A DNA stretch of 7,784 nt, taken from NCBI GenBank assembly GCA_002773975.1, contig PEZR01000158.1, forward strand, positions 1-7,784. The letters run 5' to 3'. The DNA is from Bdellovibrio sp. CG10_big_fil_rev_8_21_14_0_10_47_8. GTDB taxonomy: Bacteria; Bdellovibrionota; Bdellovibrionia; Bdellovibrionales; Bdellovibrionaceae. Shown here in pieces: positions 1 through 5,281 of this stretch. Position 1 is the first letter of the stretch. Every line of letters starts with the position of its first letter. The translations under genes and the position numbers were made by a program. The notes under the pieces were generated by a model, which worked only from the letters and a program-made list of their open reading frames with translations, was not told the origin of the DNA and made no database searches.

Positions 1-976
1 CCCTAGCTACGGAACAGATCCGTGGAGTCAGCAGGCAAAAGTTGCATTCCAGAAAGAATTTGGCCCTCACACTGAGGTCTTTTTCGTCTTTAATGGCACG
101 GCCGCCAATGCCTTGTCACTGAGGGCTCTGCTTTCGCCCCACCATGCAGCACTCTGTGCAGATGTCAGTCATTTATGGAATGACGAGTGCGGAGCTCCAG
201 AATATCTCGCGGGATGTAAATTGATCCCTCTCGCCTCTGAAAATGGAAAAATCTCACTGAGCACCTTGAAGGAAAATTGGACCCGCAGGGGAGACCAACA
301 TTCTTCTCAAGCTCGGGTTCTGAGCCTGACTCAACCCACCGAGCTGGGAACCTGCTATTCTTTGCAAGAACTGACGGACCTTATTTCTTGGGCTCATGCC
401 CATAATCTCTTGGTCCATATCGACGGCTCACGCCTGGCCAACGCCTGTGTTTTTTTAAATTGTGAATTCGATGAGCTCACCACCAAGCTCGGCGTGGACA
501 TGGTCAGCTTTGGTGGCACTAAAAATGGTTTTCTCTTTGGCGAAGCCATCCTATTCTTAAAGCCAGGCCTATCAGAGGACTTTCAGTACATTCGGAAGCA
601 ATGCGGACAATTGCCCTCCAAGTCCAGATACATTGCCGCTCAGTTCGCGGCTTATTTAGCAAACCAGACCTGGAAAGAGATTGCTCGTCACTCATGCGAA
701 ATGGCAGCAAGACTAGAACAGGGCTTGAAACAATACCCACTTTGCCAGATCTCTCAGCCAAGGCAGAGCAATGCCGTATTTGTAAAAATTCCGAAAGCCT
801 GGGTAAAGCCACTTAAAGAGGCCTCTTTTTTCTATGTATGGAACGAAAAAACATTTGAATGTCGGTGGATGACCAGCTGGGACACTGAGGCTCAAGACAT
901 TGACAGTTTCCTGCAGGTCATTCAAGAATTGACCAGCTCAGCCGCAATCTCTTCGGACAAAGGAGTCTCGCAATGA
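1..976 (+). CDS. Threonine-aldolase-family PLP-dependent lyase (5' end cut by window)
   Basis: Fold-type I PLP enzyme of the beta-eliminating lyase / low-specificity L-threonine aldolase family, which typically splits beta-hydroxy amino acids such as threonine into glycine and an aldehyde in the cytoplasm. The frame is open from base 2, so the real start lies upstream; the first in-frame start codon seen (TTG at 113) is inside the conserved fold. Visible motifs in order: YGTDPWSQQA near the left edge, FNGTAANALSL (cofactor phosphate region), SHLWNDECGAPE (His stacking on PLP), SLTQPTELGT, HIDGSRLANA (Asp/Arg contacting PLP) and SFGGTKNGFLFGE, whose Lys should form the Schiff base. The ending FFYVWN...RWMTSWDT fits this subfamily. 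Roughly 30-35 N-terminal residues appear missing. The TGA stop overlaps the kynA ATG (ATGA), implying translational coupling with tryptophan catabolism. The family is clear; the substrate is not, and a role on a kynurenine-pathway compound is only a guess from context. Confidence 0.9.
   Translation, partial: PSYGTDPWSQQAKVAFQKEFGPHTEVFFVFNGTAANALSLRALLSPHHAALCADVSHLWNDECGAPEYLAGCKLIPLASENGKISLSTLKENWTRRGDQHSSQARVLSLTQPTELGTCYSLQELTDLISWAHAHNLLVHIDGSRLANACVFLNCEFDELTTKLGVDMVSFGGTKNGFLFGEAILFLKPGLSEDFQYIRKQCGQLPSKSRYIAAQFAAYLANQTWKEIARHSCEMAARLEQGLKQYPLCQISQPRQSNAVFVKIPKAWVKPLKEASFFYVWNEKTFECRWMTSWDTEAQDIDSFLQVIQELTSSAAISSDKGVSQ
959..965 (+). promoter_or_regulatory. Shine-Dalgarno site of kynA
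   Basis: AAAGGAG lies 7 nt before the ATG at 973, inside the last codons of the upstream lyase gene. It supports the 973 start and independent ribosome loading in addition to coupling through the ATGA overlap. Confidence 0.75.
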
Positions 977-2070
977 AGTACCCACCCGTTCAATATCATG
1001 ACTACCTCCAAATGGATAAAATCCTTGGCAGCCAGACTCTGCGTTCCGAGGAACTGGGCAAAAAAGCACACGACGAAATGCTTTTTATCATTGTTCATCA
1101 AACCTACGAGCTCTGGTTCAAACAGATGCTTTTTGAGCTGGATTCCGTGCTCGAGTTTTTCAGCCAAAAAACGGTCGATGAATCTTTGATGGGAACGGCG
1201 GTTTCCCGGCTGGAACGAATTGTGGAAATTCAAAAATTCATCAACGGCCAAATCGATGTTTTGGAAACGATGACCCCTTTGGATTTTCTGGAGTTCCGTG
1301 ATTTTCTTTATCCAGCTTCTGGATTTCAAAGCTTTCAGTGGCGTTGTTTGGAAACAAAACTGGGTCTAAAAATGGATCAAAGACTCAGCTATAACCAGCA
1401 GCCCTTTTATAAACATCTAAAGCCTGAACAACAAAAACAGATCACAGAAGTTTTGCAACAACCAAGTCTTTTTGATCTGATTGAGAAGTGGCTTGAGCGC
1501 ACCCCGTTCGTACAGGCCGAAGACTTTGTTTTTTGGAAAGACTATCAAAGGGCTGTGGAAAATCTCCTTGAATCCGACAAACAAGTCGTGAACAACAACA
1601 CTCGACTAAGCCCCGAAGAGAAGAAAAGAAACCTTGATCAAATCGACGCAAGTCTTGCGACATTCCACGCACTTTTTTCCGAAGAAAAATACCTGGGTCT
1701 TCAGGAACAAGGGTATTTCCGCATGTCTGCAAAAGCCTTGCATGCAGCGCTATTGATCCAACTCTACCGAGAACAACCGGTCTTACAAATGCCCTTCCGA
1801 ATGATCAGTGCCTTGATTGATCTGGATGAAAATATGACTCAGTGGCGGTATCGCCACTCGCTAATGGTGCATCGAATGCTGGGACGAAAAATCGGAACCG
1901 GTGGATCCTCTGGTCACGAATATCTAAAGGCCGCCACGGATCAACACAAGATCTTCACAGATTTCTTTAATCTGACGACCTTTTTCATCCCTCGATCGCA
2001 AATTCCTGCCCTGCCGAACCAGCTGAAGCAAAGAATGGGTTATCATTACCTCATGGATCCAAAGACTTAA
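973..2070 (+). CDS. kynA: Tryptophan 2,3-dioxygenase (long form)
   Basis: Cytoplasmic heme enzyme that opens the indole ring of L-tryptophan with O2 to give N-formylkynurenine, the first step of the kynurenine pathway. The 365-aa product carries the family signature HDEMLFIIVHQTYELWFKQ (33-51), with F38 and H42 matching the substrate-pocket Phe and His (human F72/H76). FLEFRDFLYPASGFQS follows, where F105 and R109 match human F140/R144 (R109 should bind the substrate carboxylate). WRYRHSLMVHRMLG supplies H295 as the proximal heme ligand, and GTGGSSG (308-314) supplies T309 (human T342). The H42-H295 distance of 253 residues nearly equals the human H76-H328 distance and is much longer than in the Xanthomonas enzyme (H55-H240), so this is the long type. 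The start is supported by a good Shine-Dalgarno site. It overlaps the upstream lyase gene by 4 nt. The next enzyme, kynB, is encoded nearby on the opposite strand. All catalytic residues are intact. Confidence 0.97.
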   Translation: MKYPPVQYHDYLQMDKILGSQTLRSEELGKKAHDEMLFIIVHQTYELWFKQMLFELDSVLEFFSQKTVDESLMGTAVSRLERIVEIQKFINGQIDVLETMTPLDFLEFRDFLYPASGFQSFQWRCLETKLGLKMDQRLSYNQQPFYKHLKPEQQKQITEVLQQPSLFDLIEKWLERTPFVQAEDFVFWKDYQRAVENLLESDKQVVNNNTRLSPEEKKRNLDQIDASLATFHALFSEEKYLGLQEQGYFRMSAKALHAALLIQLYREQPVLQMPFRMISALIDLDENMTQWRYRHSLMVHRMLGRKIGTGGSSGHEYLKAATDQHKIFTDFFNLTTFFIPRSQIPALPNQLKQRMGYHYLMDPKT

Positions 2071-2124
2071 GCCCTCACTCTGTCCTTCTTTCAAGGGCCG
2101 TTGTGAGCGATGGAGTTTTAGCCT

Positions 2125-2511
2125 ATGTTCCAGGGCATGAAAAACAAATGGATCCCACTCAGCATCTTTGGAATGGTTTTCGGCCTGGGTCTGACGTTTA
2201 CACAGGGCCTCAGTGCCGCCCCGCTAAAATTGGTGGTGGAATGTCAGAGCGCCAACCAACAGGTCTTTCGAGTCTTTGAAAATCCCATGGATCAAAGCTA
2301 TCTCTTTGAAGTGGCAAATACACAAATTCCCGCGCGGTTCAGCGCCCGCACTCCGTCCGCAAACTGGCCTGCTTTTGAGGCTTTGAATAAGAGCCTGTCC
2401 CTGACCTTTGATCGCTCGGGGCTGCCGAATGCGATCGGCCAGGTGCTGATGATCACAGAGCTGAACAACTATCAAATCATCGACGTGATTTGCCGAACGC
2501 CTCTTCGCTAA
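2125..2511 (+). CDS. Small exported protein of unknown function
   Basis: A 128-aa product I do not recognise. It begins with a typical Sec signal peptide: positive stretch KNK (6-8), hydrophobic core IPLSIFGMVFGLGLTF, and a likely cleavage after Ala31 or Ala32 (LSA-A). The mature part is about 96 residues with only two cysteines, C40 near its beginning and C123 near its end, which could form one disulfide in the periplasm. No lipobox or further membrane segment is seen. The ATG at 2125 is preferred because GGAG at 2112-2115 stands 9 nt upstream; the ATG at 2137 has only an AGGG 1 nt away. It lies 54 nt after kynA on the same strand and may be its operon partner, but nothing in the protein points to tryptophan metabolism. 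Its last 35 bp overlap the 3' end of kynB tail-to-tail. Confidence 0.75.
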   Translation: MFQGMKNKWIPLSIFGMVFGLGLTFTQGLSAAPLKLVVECQSANQQVFRVFENPMDQSYLFEVANTQIPARFSARTPSANWPAFEALNKSLSLTFDRSGLPNAIGQVLMITELNNYQIIDVICRTPLR

Positions 2512-3136
2512 AAGACAAATCCAAAAGAACAGCCCGGACTGGCGAGGCATCCGCACCCTCGATGGCCAGGGGCAATGCAATCAAGTCATAAAGGCCCGGC
2601 GATACTTGATCCAAAACAAGCCCCTCTAGAACTGCCATCTTTGTTTTAAAAATGGCTTGATGGCTTTCAAGATCTTTTGAGTTCGCCGGATCAATACTTG
2701 GCGTATCAATCCCCACCAAAACACAAGCTTTGGCCCCCAGGGCCTCGATCAGTTCAGGCGACAAGGACATAAAGTCCTCATTCCATTTGTAGGGATTGGG
2801 GAAAGATTCAGTTCGAAACAAAATCCGTGGGGCTTTGATCTCGATCTCTGCGATGTCTTTGGTGGAAATTCTTTCGCCGGGACGAAGGGGCACCTGGATC
2901 ACTTGGCATTTTCCCAGATAGACCTGGATATCTCGTTTCTCAATCCCCTCGCCCTTGGCGTGATAATGTCCACTGCTGTCCGCATGCGCCCCCAGGTGCA
3001 GGGTCCCTGAAATCGACGACAGTTCCAAATGATCGCCATTGGAAAAACTCATCGCAATTTGCCTTTCAAAAGGCGTATCGCCTGGAAAAACGGCCAAATC
3101 AGAATTGATCAGAGGACTGATATCAAGAATCTTCAC
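2477..3136 (-). CDS. kynB: Kynurenine formamidase (metal-dependent cyclase family)
   Basis: Hydrolyses N-formylkynurenine to kynurenine and formate, the step directly after KynA. The 219-aa length is normal for bacterial KynB. The N-terminal KILDISPLI and VFPGDTPF (16-23) are family hallmarks. HLGAHADSSGHYH gives the metal ligands H47, H51 and D53 plus H57; the usual Ala-Pro after the Asp is replaced by Ser-Ser-Gly. VGIDTPSIDPANSKDLESH ends with H159, and E171 in VLEGLVLD follows 12 residues later, the same spacing as the H160/E172 pair I recall from the Pseudomonas enzyme. GADASPVRAVL is the standard C-terminal motif. The start codon is GTG, overlapping the TGA of bcp as GTGA, with only a weak GGAAAG 3 nt before it, so translation is probably coupled to bcp. 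The gene converges on, and overlaps by 35 bp, the small exported gene downstream of kynA. A general cyclase role is the alternative, but kynA next door supports KynB. Confidence 0.93.
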   Translation of the reverse strand: MKILDISPLINSDLAVFPGDTPFERQIAMSFSNGDHLELSSISGTLHLGAHADSSGHYHAKGEGIEKRDIQVYLGKCQVIQVPLRPGERISTKDIAEIEIKAPRILFRTESFPNPYKWNEDFMSLSPELIEALGAKACVLVGIDTPSIDPANSKDLESHQAIFKTKMAVLEGLVLDQVSPGLYDLIALPLAIEGADASPVRAVLLDLSFSEEAFGKSRR

Positions 3137-3651
3137 AGGCTTTCCAAAACCTCTTGAGCGTGTCCTTCAGCTTTGACCTTGCGCCACTCGTTGAGCAACT
3201 TTCCATGTTCATCGATAACAAAAGTACTGCGTTCGATGCCCATCACTTTTTTGCCATACATGTTTTTTTCTTTGATCACTTCAAAAATTTCACAGGCGGT
3301 TTCATCTTGATCGCTGAGAAGGTCAAAAGAAAAACTCTGTTTGCATTTGAAATTTTCATGGGATTTCAAACTGTCTCTGGAAATTCCAAAGACCAGGGTG
3401 TTTTTTCTTTTGAACTTTGGCAACAACGCTGAAAACTCTAATCCCTCGACCGTGCATCCGGGCGTCGAATCTTTCGGATAGAAATAAAGCACAATTTTTT
3501 TGCCTTTGAAATCACTCAGGTTGAATTGGCTATCGCCGGTGGCAGGCAAAGAAAAATCTGGAACCTTCTCGCCGATATTGAGGCGATAATTCGTTGGCGG
3601 TTTTGTTTTTGCTGTTTTTGCTTTTTTTGCCGGGGTGTTTTTTGTCAGCAT
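3133..3651 (-). CDS. bcp: Thioredoxin-dependent peroxiredoxin, Bcp/PrxQ type
   Basis: Thiol peroxidase reducing H2O2 and organic hydroperoxides with electrons from thioredoxin. The core starts at about residue 24 (LNIGEKVPDFSLPA) and holds the catalytic YPKDSTPGCTVEG, with peroxidatic C66 plus T63 and P64. STFVIDEHGKL near the C terminus is also typical. The second cysteine that often sits 5 residues after the first (as in E. coli Bcp) is absent, with Leu71 there. C103 is 37 residues after C66, close to the spacing in atypical 2-Cys Bcp proteins such as the Xanthomonas one, and is the likely resolving cysteine; C120 is another candidate. A 21-residue Lys/Ala/Thr/Pro-rich N-terminal extension precedes the core. 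It appears genuine because AGGAGG stands 5 nt before its ATG. The gene is first of a two-gene unit with kynB (4-nt GTGA overlap) and lies 71 bp downstream of the lipoprotein gene on the same strand. Confidence 0.93.
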   Translation of the reverse strand: MLTKNTPAKKAKTAKTKPPTNYRLNIGEKVPDFSLPATGDSQFNLSDFKGKKIVLYFYPKDSTPGCTVEGLEFSALLPKFKRKNTLVFGISRDSLKSHENFKCKQSFSFDLLSDQDETACEIFEVIKEKNMYGKKVMGIERSTFVIDEHGKLLNEWRKVKAEGHAQEVLESL

Positions 3652-3656
3652 CGAGG

Positions 3657-3662
3657 CCTCCT
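3657..3662 (-). promoter_or_regulatory. Shine-Dalgarno site of bcp
   Basis: Perfect AGGAGG on the minus strand, 5 nt before the ATG at 3651. It fixes the upstream start and so includes the Lys-rich N-terminal extension in the protein. Immediately 5' of it is a small inverted repeat, ACCAG-AAA-CTGGT (3663-3675), which could fold next to the ribosome binding site. Confidence 0.75.
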
Positions 3663-3675
3663 ACCAGTTTCTGGT
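3663..3675 (-). repeat. Short inverted repeat abutting the bcp ribosome binding site
   Basis: Perfect 5-bp arms ACCAG and CTGGT with a 3-nt loop, directly before AGGAGG in the bcp leader. On the plus strand the same hairpin is followed by TTTT, but no plus-strand gene ends here, so a terminator reading has no support. It could affect translation of bcp, or be chance given its size. Confidence 0.35.
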
Positions 3676-3722
3676 TTTAGAGGCTTAGCCTACAACTGCT
3701 GAAAGAAATTCGCAAACAAGGA

Positions 3723-5021
3723 TTATGTTACGGGTGGCCGCTCAGCTTCGGAGTTTTGCTGCTCATTCTGCTGTTGCTCATCTGGATGACCTTGCTGCCC
3801 TTGTTGTTCTCCTGGCTCTTGTTGTGCTGGGTCGTAGTGCTCTTGCTGATTTGGATCCACCATTACATCTTCCACGGGACCTCTGGATTCCAGAGACTGA
3901 CGCTGAACTTCCAGCAAGTCGCCTTCAGCGGGCAGCATCGCAGCATCCCCTTCTTGTCCTTGGTAGGTTCCAGTCGGTGCGACTTCTCCCGAAGGAGCGG
4001 TTGCTGGCTCTGCATAATCTTGATTGGGGTCTACCTGCTGAGCCTCCGGAGCTGTAGTCGTTGGACCTGTGGGCGCTACAACAGGGGCCGCTGGGGTCGG
4101 CTGAGTTTTTTCTGGCGCATCTTCAACAGGAGGCGGCGGATAGCTAGCAACAATTTTTAAAGTATTGGTCAAAGGAATGTCTTGAACTTTGAAATCCAAC
4201 TTTTTCTTTAAAAGCGCATCCCATGCCGTCCCAGTCACCGTCAGTGGATGCTCAGAGTTTGTACTGTCATAATGAATCTGATTCATGACCAGGTACTCTT
4301 CGCTGCTATAATTCTGACTGATTTGCTCGCAATCCATTTTTGTCAATTTCAGGTCCGCGGCCGGAACCAATACACAGGTCGACTTTTTATTTCCCTTGGT
4401 CACCTCATTTGACAGGCTAGTATAACCTTTCAAATTTTCCGTGAGAAATTCAACTTCGTAAGAATCCTGAGCATTGTCGTTACGATGCACTGTGATTTTA
4501 ACATACTCAGTGCCCGAGGATTTCCCTTTACCGGTCGCGTTTGCACCACATGATCCATAGGCCAAGGTGTAGACTTTGGGAACCACCACTTTGTTGATCT
4601 CATCGAAGCTAGTCACATCCAAATAGTACTGAGGACCTTTGCAAGGAACCTCCTGGTCTTCATACTTTAGACCGTTCTCTGAATACTGGGCTTTCAATCT
4701 AGCATAGGTAAATTCAAAGACATTGTGCACATTCGTTTTTCGCTCTTTCCAAATCTGAGACCATATCGCTTGAAAAACCTGATCTCCGACCTTCATTCCG
4801 TACATGATCATGGCGACGTCTTTGGCCATCAAATCAACGCTTTGTTTTTCTTCGTTGCTGAGTTTGCTTCGGTCCACGACCTTGCGTCCGTTTTTGTCGG
4901 TGGCTGTGCCACTTTTCCCGGTAGCTGCTTTCACGGAAACCTTGTCTGGGCCGTTGCTACAACCAGATAAAAAAACGACCACAAAACAAAAGAGTAAAAA
5001 GTATTTATAGATCTGTTCCAT
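3723..5021 (-). CDS. Lipoprotein with Q/P/E-rich disordered C-terminal tail, unknown function
   Basis: A 432-aa protein of no family I recognise. The N terminus is a lipoprotein signal peptide: YKYFLLFCFVVVFLSGC with lipobox LSGC and lipidated C21. The +2 residue is Ser rather than Asp, which by the E. coli rule predicts outer-membrane sorting. Residues 22-60 are polar and Lys-rich. The region at about 60-293 looks folded, with four cysteines (C127, C158, C216, C231) able to make two disulfides in the periplasm. Residues 294-432 are a low-complexity tail starting YPPPPVEDAP, rich in Pro, Glu, Gln, Ala and Thr, with VDPNQ twice (330-334 and 388-392) and a very Gln-rich last 40 residues. The start is supported by GAGG 7 nt upstream of the ATG. 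The gene is transcribed away from fadD across a 260-bp shared intergenic region and lies 71 bp upstream of bcp. An envelope or surface role is likely; anything more precise would be invention. Confidence 0.88.
   Translation of the reverse strand: MEQIYKYFLLFCFVVVFLSGCSNGPDKVSVKAATGKSGTATDKNGRKVVDRSKLSNEEKQSVDLMAKDVAMIMYGMKVGDQVFQAIWSQIWKERKTNVHNVFEFTYARLKAQYSENGLKYEDQEVPCKGPQYYLDVTSFDEINKVVVPKVYTLAYGSCGANATGKGKSSGTEYVKITVHRNDNAQDSYEVEFLTENLKGYTSLSNEVTKGNKKSTCVLVPAADLKLTKMDCEQISQNYSSEEYLVMNQIHYDSTNSEHPLTVTGTAWDALLKKKLDFKVQDIPLTNTLKIVASYPPPPVEDAPEKTQPTPAAPVVAPTGPTTTAPEAQQVDPNQDYAEPATAPSGEVAPTGTYQGQEGDAAMLPAEGDLLEVQRQSLESRGPVEDVMVDPNQQEHYDPAQQEPGEQQGQQGHPDEQQQNEQQNSEAERPPVT
3726..4142 (-). repeat. 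Low-complexity Pro/Gln/Glu coding tract
   Basis: Encodes residues 294-432 of the lipoprotein. Repeated Gln codons on the minus strand appear as CTG/TTG runs on the plus strand, densest at about 3747-3855. The composition differs sharply from the rest of the gene and would be prone to length change by slippage or recombination. Confidence 0.6.
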
Positions 5022-5081
5022 AAAGCCACCTCACCCTTCTCTAGAGCAAAATAAGGACCTCGCTGGGCGTTATATTTCCAT

Positions 5082-5095
5082 GCTATTTCAATAGC
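5082..5095. promoter_or_regulatory. 14-bp dyad, possible operator
   Basis: Perfect 6-bp arms GCTATT and AATAGC separated by 2 bp, 61 bp upstream of the lipoprotein start and 187 bp upstream of the fadD start. The 2-bp centre is too short for an RNA hairpin, so a dimeric regulator site is the more natural reading. No known consensus is recognised. Confidence 0.3.
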
Positions 5096-5121
5096 TTACA
5101 AGAATTTACCCATGTCTCACT

Positions 5122-5150
5122 TTGAGAATAAGGCAGGATTTCCCAAAAAT
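5122..5150 (+). promoter_or_regulatory. Candidate sigma70-type promoter for fadD
   Basis: TTGAGA (5 of 6 to consensus), a 17-bp spacer, then AAAAAT (4 of 6). It would start transcription about 125 nt before the fadD ATG. A competing weaker candidate is TTGACC/TCCAAT at 5231-5259. Confidence 0.3.
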
Positions 5151-5266
5151 GGCACTCCTCTGTCTAAAACCTCAACTCCACAGGCACCCCGAGCTCTCGT
5201 CTAGGACCACTGAATTCAGCCTCTGAAGACTTGACCTCTTTGCCAGAGGAACCTCCAATAGGAATG

Positions 5267-5272
5267 AAGGAG
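5267..5272 (+). promoter_or_regulatory. Shine-Dalgarno site deciding the fadD start
   Basis: AAGGAG lies 9 nt before the ATG at 5282. Upstream in-frame starts (TTG at 5231, ATG at 5264) lack a comparable site, so 5282 is preferred. Confidence 0.75.
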
Positions 5273-5281
5273 AATTCCGCA

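Larger units (their letters stand above)
5022..5281. promoter_or_regulatory. Divergent intergenic region between lipoprotein gene and fadD
   Basis: 260 bp without a convincing gene; it must hold both outward promoters. Visible elements are a dyad GCTATT-TC-AATAGC (5082-5095), a sigma70-like pair for fadD (TTGAGA 5122-5127, 17-bp spacer, AAAAAT 5145-5150) and a second weak pair closer to the gene (TTGACC 5231-5236, 17-bp spacer, TCCAAT 5254-5259). A 6-bp inverted repeat (CCTCTG/CAGAGG) flanks the second -35 candidate. These are matches by eye only. Confidence 0.45.

Noticed and set aside
113..115. TTG as the start of the first gene
   Set aside because: The frame is open upstream to the window edge and encodes conserved lyase motifs (YGTDPWSQQ, FNGTAAN) before this codon.
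922..1329. 135-codon minus-strand frame across the lyase/kynA junction
   Set aside because: Antisense to the highly conserved N-terminal part of KynA; composition and sequence give no sign of a protein family.
2071..2107. Possible terminator after kynA (GCCCT...AGGGC or CTCAC...GTGAG)
   Set aside because: Only 5-bp stems with loops of 18 nt or more and no proper T-run; not convincing as an intrinsic terminator.
3756..4160. Plus-strand frame of 134 codons that looks like a Leu-rich membrane protein
   Set aside because: It is antisense to the Gln/Pro-rich tail of the lipoprotein: CAG/CAA codons read backwards give Leu-rich strings. It has no ribosome site or family motif.
5231..5233. TTG as the start of fadD
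   Set aside because: No ribosome site before it, and the extra 17 residues are outside the family core; AAGGAG before 5282 and the 559-aa length support the later ATG.
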